Shown piece by piece: positions 47,534 through 57,074 of a stretch of DNA of 64,000 nucleotides. The translations under genes were made by a program, and so were the position numbers. The notes under the pieces were generated by a model that was not told the DNA's origin, did no database searches, and saw only the letters and a program-made list of their open reading frames with translations. The DNA comes from Sphingomonas rhizophila (GTDB taxonomy: Bacteria; Pseudomonadota; Alphaproteobacteria; Sphingomonadales; Sphingomonadaceae), in contig NZ_CP060717.1 of assembly GCF_014396585.1 (NCBI RefSeq), positions 1,240,001 to 1,304,000 of the forward strand. Direction: 5' to 3'. Numbering within the stretch: the first letter of the stretch is position 1; each line of letters opens with the position of its first letter.

Positions 47534-49147
47534 TTATTTGTCGGGATCGGGATAGTCGAACGGGTCGGTGTCGAGCGGCTTCTGCGGCACCGGCGGACGC
47601 GGCAATTCCTTGTCGCTGTTCGCCGCCGCCAGCAGCACGCCGGCCATGACCACCGCCGCCTGGCGCAGGTCGTCGCCACGCAGGTGGTCGAACGTGTCGG
47701 CGTTCGAGTGGTGCGTCCGGCTGTTATAGTCGAGCGGGTCCTGCACGAACTGATATCCTTGGAGGCCGACGGCCTGCAGGTAAACGTGGTCGGTGCCTCC
47801 GGTCTTGCCGATGACGACCCGGTCGGCGTCCAGGGCGCCGTACGGTGATAGCCATTCCTTCAGGATCGGCACCGCCGCCCCATTCTGCTCGGCATGGATG
47901 CCGCGGAGCCGGCCCGAACCGTTGTCCATGTTGAAATAGGCCTTCATCGCGGAATAGCCCGGCTTGGTCGTGATCGGATAGGCATCGCTCCAAGCGTAAT
48001 AGGCATCGATGCCCTTCAGGCTCGGGTCGACCGGTCGGCTGACGAGGTGCTGTTCGATATAGGCGCGGCTGCCCAGGAGGCCCTGCTCCTCGCCCGACCA
48101 CAGGGCGAAGCGGATCGTGCGCTTGGGGCGTGCGCCGATCGCTTTCAAAATTCGCGCCGCTTCCATCACCACCACGCTGCCGGCGCCGTTGTCGGTGGCG
48201 CCGTCAGCGGCCACCCAGCTGTCGAAGTGCGCGCCGGCCATCACATAGCCTGCATTCGGATCCGTTCCGGCGATATCGGCGATGACGTTGCTCGCCTTGG
48301 TCGTTGAATCGTCAAAGCGGACATTGCTGGTCAGTTCGACGACCGGCGGCCGGCCGCTTTTCGCGAGACGGGCAAGGCGGCGATAGTCTTCGGCGGCGAT
48401 TTCGAAGCCCGGCAGGGTTGGCGTTTCACCGACACCGTAGGTGTAACCTTCGCCGTGCAGCAACATGCCGTCACGATAGCTTTTGCGCGCCCAGGCCACG
48501 GCCCCTTCGGCCTTGAGGAAGGCGTCGAGCTTTTTCGCGAAGCCCCGCCGTTGGGCGCGAAGGTTGGCGGCATCCGGATCGTAGTTCGGCAGCTTGAATT
48601 CGTCGCGGTCGCTGATGTCCTTGTCGCTCAGCCGAATAAAAGCGCTCTTCGCGGGTTCGTCGGTCGTGCCGGGAAGCGTCACCAGGACGATCTTGCCCGC
48701 CAGCTTCCCGCGCCAGGCCGCGAAATGTTCCGGCTTACTGATCGGCGCGACGATGACCGGCGCGCGCACGGTGCCGTTGGTCGGCGGTGTCCAGGCAATC
48801 GGGATCGCCAGCATGTCGATTGGCCGCGGCTCGACCATCCGCGCGGAACTGGAGATGATTTCCCACCCACGTCCGAACTCGAACGGCTCCTGGTGGACGT
48901 TGGTGAGCCCGTAGCTCCGAAACTTGCCCATCGCCCACGACTGGGCACGGGTCATCGACGGGGACAGGGTCAGGCGATGGCCGATACCGTCGAGCAGTTC
49001 CGACGCCGTCACCATCACCTGGCTACGGTTGAGGCCCTCGTCCATGATGCGCGCAGGTGCGCCCGACTGGGCGATCGCGCCCGATGCCGCGACGAGCGCA
49101 GCCGATGCCGTCGCCGCCCGAAGAGCGGCACTGCTGTATCGAACCAT
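47534..49147 (-). CDS. Secreted M28-family metallopeptidase
   Basis: 537 residues with a signal peptide (ALRAATASAALVAASGAIAQ) and the M28 zinc site in order: GAHFDSW, ADGATDNGAGSVVVMEAA, LWSGEEQGLLGSRAY, YFNMDNG and the distal HHSNADTFDHL. A PA-type insert probably lies before the catalytic part. It should cleave N-terminal or short-peptide bonds outside the cytoplasm. Convergent with the TonB receptor; a joint role in peptide use is possible. Confidence 0.93.
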   Translation of the reverse strand: MVRYSSAALRAATASAALVAASGAIAQSGAPARIMDEGLNRSQVMVTASELLDGIGHRLTLSPSMTRAQSWAMGKFRSYGLTNVHQEPFEFGRGWEIISSSARMVEPRPIDMLAIPIAWTPPTNGTVRAPVIVAPISKPEHFAAWRGKLAGKIVLVTLPGTTDEPAKSAFIRLSDKDISDRDEFKLPNYDPDAANLRAQRRGFAKKLDAFLKAEGAVAWARKSYRDGMLLHGEGYTYGVGETPTLPGFEIAAEDYRRLARLAKSGRPPVVELTSNVRFDDSTTKASNVIADIAGTDPNAGYVMAGAHFDSWVAADGATDNGAGSVVVMEAARILKAIGARPKRTIRFALWSGEEQGLLGSRAYIEQHLVSRPVDPSLKGIDAYYAWSDAYPITTKPGYSAMKAYFNMDNGSGRLRGIHAEQNGAAVPILKEWLSPYGALDADRVVIGKTGGTDHVYLQAVGLQGYQFVQDPLDYNSRTHHSNADTFDHLRGDDLRQAAVVMAGVLLAAANSDKELPRPPVPQKPLDTDPFDYPDPDK

Positions 49148-49277
49148 TCACTAATCCCCTGATGACGACGAATCCGTGGTGGCAGCCTAGCGCGAGCTTC
49201 GCCGTTCAACCAAGGTCCTTCGACGAGCGGATGGCGAGGGCTGGACAGGGCCGTCGGTCGGGGGGATGGAGGTGCGC

Positions 49278-49730
49278 ATGATGTACCTCGAAGATATGGA
49301 GGTCGGCGCCGAAACCGACTTCGGCCATTATGACGTTACGCGCGAAGAAGTTCTTGAGTTCGCGCGGAAATATGACCCCCAGCCATTCCATCTCAGTGAT
49401 GAGGAGGCCGCCAAGACGCATTTCGGACGGATCGCCGCCTCCGGTTGGCATACGGCAGGGATGACGATGGCGACGATCGTCGACTACCTCGACCGCCATC
49501 CGCAGGCCGGCCTCGGCTCACCGGGCGTCGACGACCTGCGGTGGGTCAAACCGGTTTATCCGGGTGACCGGATTCACGTGCGCGGCAAGATCGTCGAGGT
49601 GAGACCGTCACGATCGAAGCCGGACATCGGCAGCATTCGCACCGAAACCACCGTCACCAATCAGGACGACCAGGTCGTCATGCGTTACACCTCCATCGTG
49701 CTGATGAGGCGGCGCCCGAAACCAGACTAA
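49278..49730 (+). CDS. MaoC-family hotdog dehydratase
   Basis: 150 residues with the MaoC pattern: FARKYDPQPFHLSDEEAAKTHFG and SGWHTAGMTMATIV, then WVKPVYPGDRIHVRGKI. The aspartate/histidine pair of R-hydratase enzymes sits in the DPQPFH segment. It probably hydrates or dehydrates an enoyl-CoA. ATG at 49278 has GGAGG five bases ahead; an ATG at 49266 precedes that site and is less likely. Overlaps the opposing lipoprotein gene by four bases. Confidence 0.88.
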   Translation: MMYLEDMEVGAETDFGHYDVTREEVLEFARKYDPQPFHLSDEEAAKTHFGRIAASGWHTAGMTMATIVDYLDRHPQAGLGSPGVDDLRWVKPVYPGDRIHVRGKIVEVRPSRSKPDIGSIRTETTVTNQDDQVVMRYTSIVLMRRRPKPD

Positions 49731-50146
49731 TTGCGACGCCGTTGCTCGCGACGCTCGCGGATGACCTTACCGGCTTGATCGTGAAAAACCGACCAGTTCT
49801 GCCTCGCAACGGGGCGATTGGTCGTGGTCGAATAGGCACGCTGGCGATCGGTCCAGTAACGCTGCTGGGTCGAACTCCAGCGATACGGACGACGGTACTG
49901 ATCGTACACGTAATATCCGGTGCCCGGGTAATAGTAGCCGTTGTTCCACCCGTAGTAGGACGGATAGCGGCCGTAGTTGCTATAGCCATAATTGCTGTAG
50001 CCGTAGGGGCTGCCGTACCCGTAGTTCCCGTAGCCGCTGCCATACCCGACCCCGAGGCCGCCGTACGGCCCGTAGGAGGTACAGGCACTCGCGGAGAGAC
50101 CCAGAACGACGGCAACGGCGGCGGAACGAAGGGACAGGCTGGGCAC
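49727..50146 (-). CDS. Glycine/tyrosine-rich lipoprotein-like protein
   Basis: 139 residues: a signal with lipobox-like LSASAC, then about 55 residues built from repeats of YG, GY, SNYGY and YYG, then a basic C-terminal part (DRQRAYSTTTNRPVARQNW). Similar Gly/Tyr-rich small envelope proteins exist in sphingomonads, but I know no function. The coding strand is supported by the signal, the start and codon choice. Convergent with maoC by a four-base overlap. Confidence 0.72.
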   Translation of the reverse strand: MPSLSLRSAAVAVVLGLSASACTSYGPYGGLGVGYGSGYGNYGYGSPYGYSNYGYSNYGRYPSYYGWNNGYYYPGTGYYVYDQYRRPYRWSSTQQRYWTDRQRAYSTTTNRPVARQNWSVFHDQAGKVIRERREQRRRN

Positions 50147-50228
50147 AATAGTTCTCCCGAAAGGAAACGCGCCTGACGTTAACCTTTCGGGCAGCGACTT
50201 GTTCCGCCTTCACAAGGAGTTAGCTCCG

Positions 50229-50774
50229 TCAGCCACCTTCATAAGTGAGCAGGCTGACCGAATCGACGCCTGCTGCTCTCAAGGCATCAGACCCGCCGAG
50301 ATCGATCAGGTCGACGATGAAACGCGCGCCGACGACCGTACCGCCCGCCCGCTCTACAAGCCGCGCCGCGGCCAGAGCGGTTCCCCCGGTCGCCAGCAAG
50401 TCATCGACAATGAGCACGCGCTTGCCAGGTGCGCAGGCATCGACGTGCATGGCTAGCCGGTCGGTGCCGTATTCGAGGGCATAGTCTTCGGCGATCGTCT
50501 CGCCCGGCAATTTCCCGTCCTTGCGGATCAGGAGCATTCCCGCGCCCAGTCTGAGCGCCAACGGACCGCCGAAGGCGAATCCCCGCGCCTCGATTGCTGC
50601 GACAAGATCGACCGGACCCGAAACACTGTCCGCAAGCGCATCCACCGCCAGCTGGAACCCCTCAGGATCGAGCAAGAGGGTCGTGATGTCGCGAAATTGG
50701 ATCCCCGGCCTGGGAAAGTCGGGGATGGTGCGGACCAGCGCCGCCAGCCTTTCGGCGACGCTGGTCACGCCCAT
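50229..50774 (-). CDS. apt: Adenine phosphoribosyltransferase
   Basis: 181 residues with IPDFPRPGIQFRDITTLL, AIEARGFAFGGPLAL and the PRPP-binding RVLIVDDLLATGGT. It salvages adenine to AMP. ATG at 50774 lies four bases after the cytochrome c1 stop, so apt appears to be the last gene of the bc1 operon. No further gene follows before the Gly/Tyr-rich lipoprotein. Confidence 0.96.
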   Translation of the reverse strand: MGVTSVAERLAALVRTIPDFPRPGIQFRDITTLLLDPEGFQLAVDALADSVSGPVDLVAAIEARGFAFGGPLALRLGAGMLLIRKDGKLPGETIAEDYALEYGTDRLAMHVDACAPGKRVLIVDDLLATGGTALAAARLVERAGGTVVGARFIVDLIDLGGSDALRAAGVDSVSLLTYEGG

Positions 50775-50778
50775 CGGT

Positions 50779-51702
50779 TCAGCCGGCGATTCCGCCAGCT
50801 TCGGCCTTGGCGGCTTCGCGCTTGGCCTGGTTATCCGGGTCCAGCGGGCCTTTCGGCGCGACCTTGCGCTTCGCGCTCGCCCAGATGTTCTGGTAGGCCA
50901 TGTAGCCCAGCACGGTCGCCATGATCAGGAAGATCAGGACTGCCATCCCGGCGCGGTGACGGTTCACCAGCTTCGGCTCCGCCGTCCAGACCAGGAACGC
51001 GGACACGTCCTTCGCCATCTGATCGACGGTGGCCGCTGGGGCGCCCTCGCCATAGGTCACCTGGCCATCGCTGACGATCGGCTTCGGCATCGCGATGTTG
51101 AGGTTGGCGAAGTACGGATTGTAATGGAGGCCCTCCGGCGTCTTCACGTCGGGGAACTGCTTCAAGAGCTCGGTCGGCTGGTTTTGATATCCGGTCAGCA
51201 GCGAATAAATGTACGCCGCACCACCCTCGCGCGCCTTCGTGATCAGCGACAGGTCGGGCGGATAGGCATTGTTGTTCGCGGCGCGCCCGGCCGTTTCGTT
51301 CGCGTACGGCTTCGGGAAATAGTCGGCCGGGATACCCTTGCGGGTCGCCGGCTCGCCCGTGTCTGGATTAATCGACGGGACGTCGTAGCTCTTGGCGATC
51401 GCCTTGATCTCGGCCTCGTTGTAGCCAAGTCCGGCGAGATCGCGGAACGCCACACGCTCCAGGCTGTGGCAGGCCGCGCAGACTTCCTTGTAGACCTGGA
51501 AACCGCGTTGCAACTGCGCCTTGTCCCACTTGCCGAAGGGGCCATCCGACGCGAGGTGCAATTCCTTCGGCTCGCGATGGAATTCATGCTCAGCGGTCGG
51601 TGCGGGCGGCTCCGTGATGTTGTCGTACAGGTTGACGACGAAGCTCCACAGGAGGACACCGGCGAAGCCCAGTCCGACGAAGAATGCGATGATGCGGACC
51701 AT
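50779..51702 (-). CDS. petC: Cytochrome c1 of the bc1 complex
   Basis: 307 residues: N-terminal membrane segment or signal, the haem c site VCAACHSLERVAFRDL, the TYGEGAPAATVDQMAKDVSAFL stretch near the end, and a C-terminal anchor helix (AGMAVLIFLIMATVLGYMAY). The axial methionine is probably in the NIAMPKPI segment. It passes electrons from the Rieske centre to cytochrome c. Spaced 15 bases from petB. Confidence 0.95.
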   Translation of the reverse strand: MVRIIAFFVGLGFAGVLLWSFVVNLYDNITEPPAPTAEHEFHREPKELHLASDGPFGKWDKAQLQRGFQVYKEVCAACHSLERVAFRDLAGLGYNEAEIKAIAKSYDVPSINPDTGEPATRKGIPADYFPKPYANETAGRAANNNAYPPDLSLITKAREGGAAYIYSLLTGYQNQPTELLKQFPDVKTPEGLHYNPYFANLNIAMPKPIVSDGQVTYGEGAPAATVDQMAKDVSAFLVWTAEPKLVNRHRAGMAVLIFLIMATVLGYMAYQNIWASAKRKVAPKGPLDPDNQAKREAAKAEAGGIAG

Positions 51703-51717
51703 GGTCCCGGGTTCCCC

Positions 51718-53021
51718 TTACTTGGCCGCCACGGGCGCCGTCTTGGCGAGCCCGTATGGAGCGCTTTCCTCCGCCTCGCCGTGAAGCACGGACGAGGAGA
51801 TCGATGACGGCAGCGGCAGCGGCCGTTCGAACTTGGAGATCAGCGGCAGAATGATCAGGAAGTGCGCGAAATAGTAGGCGGCGGCAATCTGGCTGATGCC
51901 GACGTAGAGCGGTTCCGCGGGGCGCCACCACACCAGCCCAGGACGAGCACGTCGACGACCAGGAGAAGGTAGAAGCGCTTGAACACCGGGCGGTAGTTGC
52001 CCGAGCGGACCGGCGATCGATCGAGCCACGGCAGGAAGAACAGCAGCAGGATCGAGCCGAACATGGCCAGCACGCCCCACAGCTTCGCCGGCAGGATGAA
52101 GTCGACGGTGAACGCACGAAGGATCGCGTAGAACGGCCAGAAGTACCATTCGGGAACGATGTGCGCCGGCGTCGCCAGCGGGTTGGCCGGGATGTAATTG
52201 TCGGCGTGGCCGAGCGCATTCGGCATGAAAAAGACGAAGACCGCGTAAACCGTCAGGAACGCCCCGACGAACCAGCCGTCCTTGGCCGTGTAGAACGGGT
52301 GGAACGGCAGCGTGTCCTTCTCATCCTTCACATCGACGCCGGTCGGGTTGTTCGACCCCGGGATATGCAGCGACCAGATGTGCAGGATGACGACACCCGC
52401 GATCACAAACGGCAGCAGGTAGTGGAGCGAGAAGAAGCGGGTCAGCGCGGCCTGGTCCGGCGCGTAGCCGCCGAGCAGCCAGACGCGGATGGGCTCACCG
52501 ACCAGCGGGAAGGCCGAGAAGAAGCCGGTAATGACCTGTGCGCCCCAATAGCTCATCTGCCCCCACGGCAGGACGTAACCGAGGAAGGCGGTGGCCATCA
52601 TCAACAGGTAGATGACAAGGCCGAGCATCCACACGAGCTCGCGCGGGGCCTTGTAGGAGCCATAGTACAAGCCACGGAAGATGTGGATGTAGACCGCGAC
52701 GAAGAAGAAGCTGGCACCGTTGGCGTGAGCGTAACGGATCAGCCAGCCGGCATTGACGTCGCGCATGATGCGCTCGACCGAGGTAAACGCGCCATCGGCA
52801 TAGCTGTAATAGTGCATCGCCAGGACGATGCCGGTGACGATCTGGATCGTCAGGAACAGGCCGCTGAGGACCCCGAAGTTCCAGAAATAGTTGAGGTTGC
52901 GGGGCACCGGATAGCCGCCGCCGATGGCGCCGTAGACGAGGCGCGGCAACGGCAGGCGCTCATCAATCCAGCGGCCAATGTCGGTCTTGGGTTCGTAGGG
53001 CTTGGCCCAGGCAAAGCTCAT
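51718..53021 (-). CDS. petB: Cytochrome b of the bc1 complex, one frameshift
   Basis: 434 residues when repaired. The haem-ligating histidines lie in helices B and D ([32 protein letters not shown]), and the quinol site carries the PEWYFWP motif. The frame breaks at the G run 51919-51922: one added base restores [20 protein letters not shown] and the last membrane helix ([14 protein letters not shown]). It holds the two b haems and both quinone sites. Between the Rieske gene and petC. Confidence 0.95.
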
Positions 53022-53035
53022 GGTCGCAGTTTCCC

Positions 53036-53602
53036 TTAACCGATGGTCACGACGGTGGGTGAAGTGAACTCATACTCGGGGACGAGCAGGTTCGTCGGCG
53101 CAGGTCCCGAACGGATGCGCGCGGCCGTGTCGTAGGCCGAGCCATGGCACGGGCAAAAATAGCCGCCGAACGGACCGCGGTTCTCGCCTTCGCCAACGCC
53201 AAGCGGGACGCAGCCGAGGTGCGTGCAGACGCCCAGCGTGACGAGCCAGTTTTCCTTGCCGGGCTTGGTCCGCTCCGCCAGCGACTGCGGATCGCGCAAT
53301 TCGCTCAGCGGCACGGCCTTCGCGTCGGCCACTTCCTTGGGCGTCAGGTTGCGGATGAACACAGGTTGCTTGCGCCAGCTGGTCTTGATCGCCTGGCCGG
53401 GCTGGATCTTCGACACATCGACTTCGATCGAGGCCAGCGCCAGGACGTCGGCCGACGGGCTCATCTGGTTGACCAGCGGCAGCACGGCCACCGCACCGCC
53501 GACGCCGGCGAAGCTCACCGCGGCAATGTTGATGAAGTCGCGACGGCGGAGACTGTGATCGGCCTCCACTTTCGCGGCGTTGGTTTCTTCCAGCGTGGCC
53601 AT
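53036..53602 (-). CDS. petA: Rieske iron-sulfur protein of the bc1 complex
   Basis: 188 residues with a Tat-like [15 protein letters not shown] anchor, and the Rieske motifs [10 protein letters not shown] and CPCHGSAYD. It moves electrons from quinol to cytochrome c1. First gene of the petABC(-apt) operon; start ATG at 53602 gives [20 protein letters not shown]. The petB start follows 14 bases after its stop. Confidence 0.96.
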   Translation of the reverse strand: MATLEETNAAKVEADHSLRRRDFINIAAVSFAGVGGAVAVLPLVNQMSPSADVLALASIEVDVSKIQPGQAIKTSWRKQPVFIRNLTPKEVADAKAVPLSELRDPQSLAERTKPGKENWLVTLGVCTHLGCVPLGVGEGENRGPFGGYFCPCHGSAYDTAARIRSGPAPTNLLVPEYEFTSPTVVTIG

Positions 53603-53746
53603 GCTCGCCCTTGTGTTCAGGATAGGTCGCGGCCCCCGGTTGCCCCGGAGCCGATTGGCGGGCCTGATAGCGCCTCACCCTTGGCTTGCAAACGGCAAAA
53701 ATGGCCAAGCTTGCGGCGCGCCGCTCTGCTCGCCTAAGCGCGCATC

Positions 53747-54199
53747 ATGCGGATCGCGCTTTACCAGCCCGAAATCGCCGGCAATGTCGGCGCGGTGATG
53801 CGTCTTGGCGCTTGCCTTGGGGTCCCCGTCGATCTGATCGAGCCCATGGGATTCGCCTGGGACGACAAGCGCGTCCGGCGTACCGCGATGGACTATATCG
53901 ACCACGTCGAAGTCGTCAGGCATCCGAACTTCCGAGCGTTCCGGACGACGGCCGCTGATCGTCGTCTTGTCCTGTTCACGACCAAGGCCGACCGGTCGCC
54001 CTACGATTTCGCGTTTCAGCCGGACGACATTCTGCTGTTCGGCCGGGAAAGCGCGGGTGTGCCAGTCGAGGTTCGCGACGAGTGCGACGCCGCGGTTCGC
54101 CTGCCAATCCGGCGGGAAGTCCGTTCGCTCAACCTTGCCAGCGCTGCTACCCTGGGGATCGGGGAAGCGCTTCGACAAACCGGAGGATTGCCAGCGTGA
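53747..54199 (+). CDS. trmL: tRNA (cytidine/uridine-34-2'-O)-methyltransferase
   Basis: 150 residues of a short SPOUT methyltransferase: MRIALYQPEIAGNVGAVMRLGA, a FGRESAGVPVEVRDECD knot motif and RSLNLASAATLGIGEAL. TrmL modifies the wobble base of certain leucine tRNAs. ATG at 53747. hemF begins with a GTG overlapping its stop. Confidence 0.93.
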   Translation: MRIALYQPEIAGNVGAVMRLGACLGVPVDLIEPMGFAWDDKRVRRTAMDYIDHVEVVRHPNFRAFRTTAADRRLVLFTTKADRSPYDFAFQPDDILLFGRESAGVPVEVRDECDAAVRLPIRREVRSLNLASAATLGIGEALRQTGGLPA

Positions 54200-55038
54200 A
54201 ACCGCTCGACGACCAGCAGCAGGCCGCCCGCGATTGGTTCGAGGCGCTGCGGACCCGGATCTGCTCCGCATTCGAAGCGATCGAGCGTGAAGCAGGAAGC
54301 GACGCGGCTTTCGAATATATTCCGTGGGATCGGACCGAAGAGGACGGCGCGCCCGGTGGCGGCGGCGTTCGCGGCCAGATGAAAGGCAAGGTCTTCGAGA
54401 AGGTCGGAGTCAACGTTTCCACGGTCGGCGGGCGGTTCAGTCCGGAATTTGCCGCCTCGATTCCAGGCGCCGAGGATGACCCGAGCTTCTTCGCGACGGG
54501 CATCAGCCTGGTCGCCCACATGGCCAATCCGCACGTCCCGGCCGTCCACATGAACACCCGCTTCCTGACCACGACTCGGCGATGGTTCGGTGGCGGCGCA
54601 GACCTCAACCCCGCCCTACCCTACGATGACGACACCGAGGCGTTCCACGCGCGCTTGCGCGCCGCCTGCGCAGCGCACGACCCGACCTTCTATCCGCGCT
54701 TTTCGAAGTGGGCGGAGGAGTATTTTTGGCTTCCCCATCGCCACCGGTCGCGCGGCGTGGGCGGGATCTTCTACGACCGCCTCGAGGACCACTTCGACGA
54801 GCACTTCGCCTTTACCCGCGATGTCGGCGAAGCGTTCCTCGACATCTTCCCGCAAATCGTTCGCAAGCGCATGGGCATGCCGTTCACCGACGCGGACATG
54901 GAAGCGCTGCTGGAGTTTCGCGGCCGATACGTCGAGTTCAACCTGCTTTACGACCGCGGCACGCTGTTCGGCCTCAAGACCGGCGGCAATATCGATGCCA
55001 TCCTGATGAGCCTGCCGCCCCTCGCCCGCTGGGCGTGA
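54196..55038 (+). CDS. hemF: Oxygen-dependent coproporphyrinogen III oxidase
   Basis: 280 residues with GGGVRGQMKGKVFEKVGVNVS, VPAVHMNTRF, WFGGGADLNP, HRHRSRGVGGIFYD and FNLLYDRGTLFGL, a full HemF pattern. It makes protoporphyrinogen IX from coproporphyrinogen III using oxygen, consistent with an aerobic lifestyle. GTG at 54196 overlaps the trmL stop. Ends two bases before the opposing membrane-protein gene. Confidence 0.96.
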   Translation: MKPLDDQQQAARDWFEALRTRICSAFEAIEREAGSDAAFEYIPWDRTEEDGAPGGGGVRGQMKGKVFEKVGVNVSTVGGRFSPEFAASIPGAEDDPSFFATGISLVAHMANPHVPAVHMNTRFLTTTRRWFGGGADLNPALPYDDDTEAFHARLRAACAAHDPTFYPRFSKWAEEYFWLPHRHRSRGVGGIFYDRLEDHFDEHFAFTRDVGEAFLDIFPQIVRKRMGMPFTDADMEALLEFRGRYVEFNLLYDRGTLFGLKTGGNIDAILMSLPPLARWA

Positions 55039-55040
55039 CC

Positions 55041-55831
55041 TCAGCCCTCGCCGGCAGCCTGGCGATACAGCATCGCCAGCATGCTGTTCTGGACGATCTG
55101 AACGGCGACCGTGACGAGCGCTACGCACAGGGAAAGGATAATGCCGCCAAGCGTCGGTCCGCTGGCGCTGCCAAAGGCCACCTGCGCGGCCGAACCGATG
55201 GTGATTCCAACGGCGTAGTTGACCAGCATCCCGGCGGTCAGAAGCAGGAGGAAGGTTCCGATCAGCTTCGCGCCATTGCCCCTGCCAAGCTGCCAACCCC
55301 GGCGAAGGCCGGCCCAGGGCCCGATCGGCTCCGCGACGATGGCAGGAATCAGCAGGAAGAGGCGCAGGACCAGGAGCAGGAAGCAAAGCACGAAAAACGA
55401 CACCGCCCTGGCCATTCCGGGCGTGACGACCCCTTGCGCCGCCGCGTCCGACCCGAGCACGAGGGCAAGGACAATCGCGACCGGCGTGACGATCAGCCCC
55501 AGCAACAGGAAGGCGAGGAAGATGACCACGGTTCGCCGCGCCGCCGTCACGATCAGGCCGCCCAGCGACCCTTTCCGCTGCAGCGCAAGCAGGATCACCG
55601 TCGATGACCCGACGAACTGAACAAAGAGCAGGATATAGGAGAGCAGTGGCGCCCAGGGCGGCACGCGCCCCGAAAGCACTGCGCTGACGTCTGCCACCTC
55701 GGGACGAGGGTCCGCATGACGACCGTCGGCAGCAAGACGAAGGCCAGCATGACCGGGACGATCAGTCGCCGTTCCCGGGAAATGAACGCCAGGCTGTCTT
55801 CCCATGCCCGGCCAACCAACAATTTCGCCAT
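55041..55831 (-). CDS. Multi-pass membrane protein, one frameshift
   Basis: About 263 residues when repaired. It begins [20 protein letters not shown] and has about six membrane segments, with [20 protein letters not shown] between two of them, like sphingomonad proteins related to the glycerophosphodiester phosphodiesterase membrane domain; no catalytic motif is seen. The frame breaks at the G run 55701-55703; one added base gives [21 protein letters not shown] at 55831. Confidence 0.75.
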
Positions 55832-55927
55832 TCTGCGCGCGCTCCCCAAATTGGCGCCACCCTAGCGGACGTTGCGGCGCTGACAATCTCGCTTGCTGTC
55901 GGGCAGGCGCATCGCCATCTCGCAGGC

Positions 55928-56575
55928 ATGATCCCGGACGATATCGAGTGGCGCGCAAGCGATGGCCTGGTTCCTTATCCGGAGGCGCTGGCCGAAATGG
56001 AGGCCCGCGCTGCCGAAGTGCGGTCAGCCGCGGCGCGGGAGCTGGTCTGGCTGCTGCAACACCCGCCACTGTTCACCGCCGGCACCAGCGCCGATCCCGC
56101 GGAATTGTTCAACCCGGCGGGCTTTCCGGTGTTCGATGCGGGCCGTGGCGGTCGTTACACCTACCACGGGCCGGGCCAGCGGGTCGGTTACCTCGTCCTC
56201 GATCTGGAAAAGCGCGGCCGCGATATCCGGCGATTCGTCCATGCTCTCGAGGGCTGGATGATTGCCGCCCTCGGCCAGGTCGGGGTCGAAGCCCGCCGTG
56301 AATGCGGCCGAATCGGCATATGGACGGGGCAAGGCCCGTCCGAAGCGAAGATCGGGGCGATCGGCGTGCGGGTGAAACGCTGGGTCACCCTCCACGGATT
56401 TTCGATCAACGTTGCCCCGGATCTCTCTCATTTCGGCGGAATCGTGCCCTGCGGGATCGCGGAATATGGCGTGACGAGCCTTGCCGCGCTGGGCGCCGAT
56501 GCGTCGATCGAACGGCTCGATGCGGCGCTGAAGGCCGAATTCCCGCGCTTTTTGAGCGACTTGTCCGGAACGTGA
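55928..56575 (+). CDS. lipB: Octanoyl-ACP:protein octanoyltransferase
   Basis: 215 residues with [20 protein letters not shown], the active-site [22 protein letters not shown] (lysine) and [17 protein letters not shown] (cysteine). It attaches octanoate to lipoyl domains, including GcvH in this window. ATG at 55928. No lipA is nearby. Confidence 0.96.
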   Translation: MIPDDIEWRASDGLVPYPEALAEMEARAAEVRSAAARELVWLLQHPPLFTAGTSADPAELFNPAGFPVFDAGRGGRYTYHGPGQRVGYLVLDLEKRGRDIRRFVHALEGWMIAALGQVGVEARRECGRIGIWTGQGPSEAKIGAIGVRVKRWVTLHGFSINVAPDLSHFGGIVPCGIAEYGVTSLAALGADASIERLDAALKAEFPRFLSDLSGT

Positions 56576-56674
56576 CAATTTCGTTGAGGGGCTGGCCCAT
56601 CGCGACTATTGTGCGCGCGATTTGTGAAGCGGGGGATCATCCGCAGCAGATCCGCATAATCTAGGGAGTTATGA

Positions 56675-56905
56675 ATGCGTGCTCTTATCCTGGTCGCCGC
56701 GGCGGCCCTGGCAGTCTCGGCTTGCAGCAAGACCGAAACCGCTGAAAACACCATGAACGTCGACGAGACCCTCACCACCGAGAACATCGTCGAAAATGAC
56801 ACCACCGCCGTTGACGCGACCGCCAATGCGGACGCCAACATGGCGATGGACGCGAACATGACGATGGACGCCAACGTCGACGCGAACGCGACCAACGCGA
56901 TGTAA
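56675..56905 (+). CDS. Small acidic repeat lipoprotein
   Basis: 76 residues: lipoprotein signal MRALILVAAAALAVSAC, then an acidic Thr/Asn/Glu part and a repetitive tail of ANADANMAMDANMTM type, six or more D-A-N or N-M units. ATG at 56675 follows AGGGAG; an overlapping ATG at 56671 is out of frame. I know no family. A clear terminator follows, so this is a single-gene transcript. Confidence 0.75.
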   Translation: MRALILVAAAALAVSACSKTETAENTMNVDETLTTENIVENDTTAVDATANADANMAMDANMTMDANVDANATNAM

Positions 56906-56947
56906 TCGCTTACCGCCCCGCCGGTTCGCCGGCGGTGGTGGGGATAA

Positions 56948-56980
56948 GGCCGTCGGACCCCAGGGTCCGGCGGCCTTTTT
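56948..56980 (+). terminator. Rho-independent terminator of the small lipoprotein gene
   Basis: GGCCGTCGGACC pairs with GGTCCGGCGGCC around CCAG (one mismatch) and is followed by TTTTTCTTTC. 42 bases after the lipoprotein stop. Confidence 0.92.
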
Positions 56981-57074
56981 CTTTCTGGGACGCTTGTCAG
57001 CACATGTTCAGGCCTTAGGATTCACCATCTAACGGCTTCACCCAGTGAAGCGTGCGGTAAAGGTGGTCCCAATC

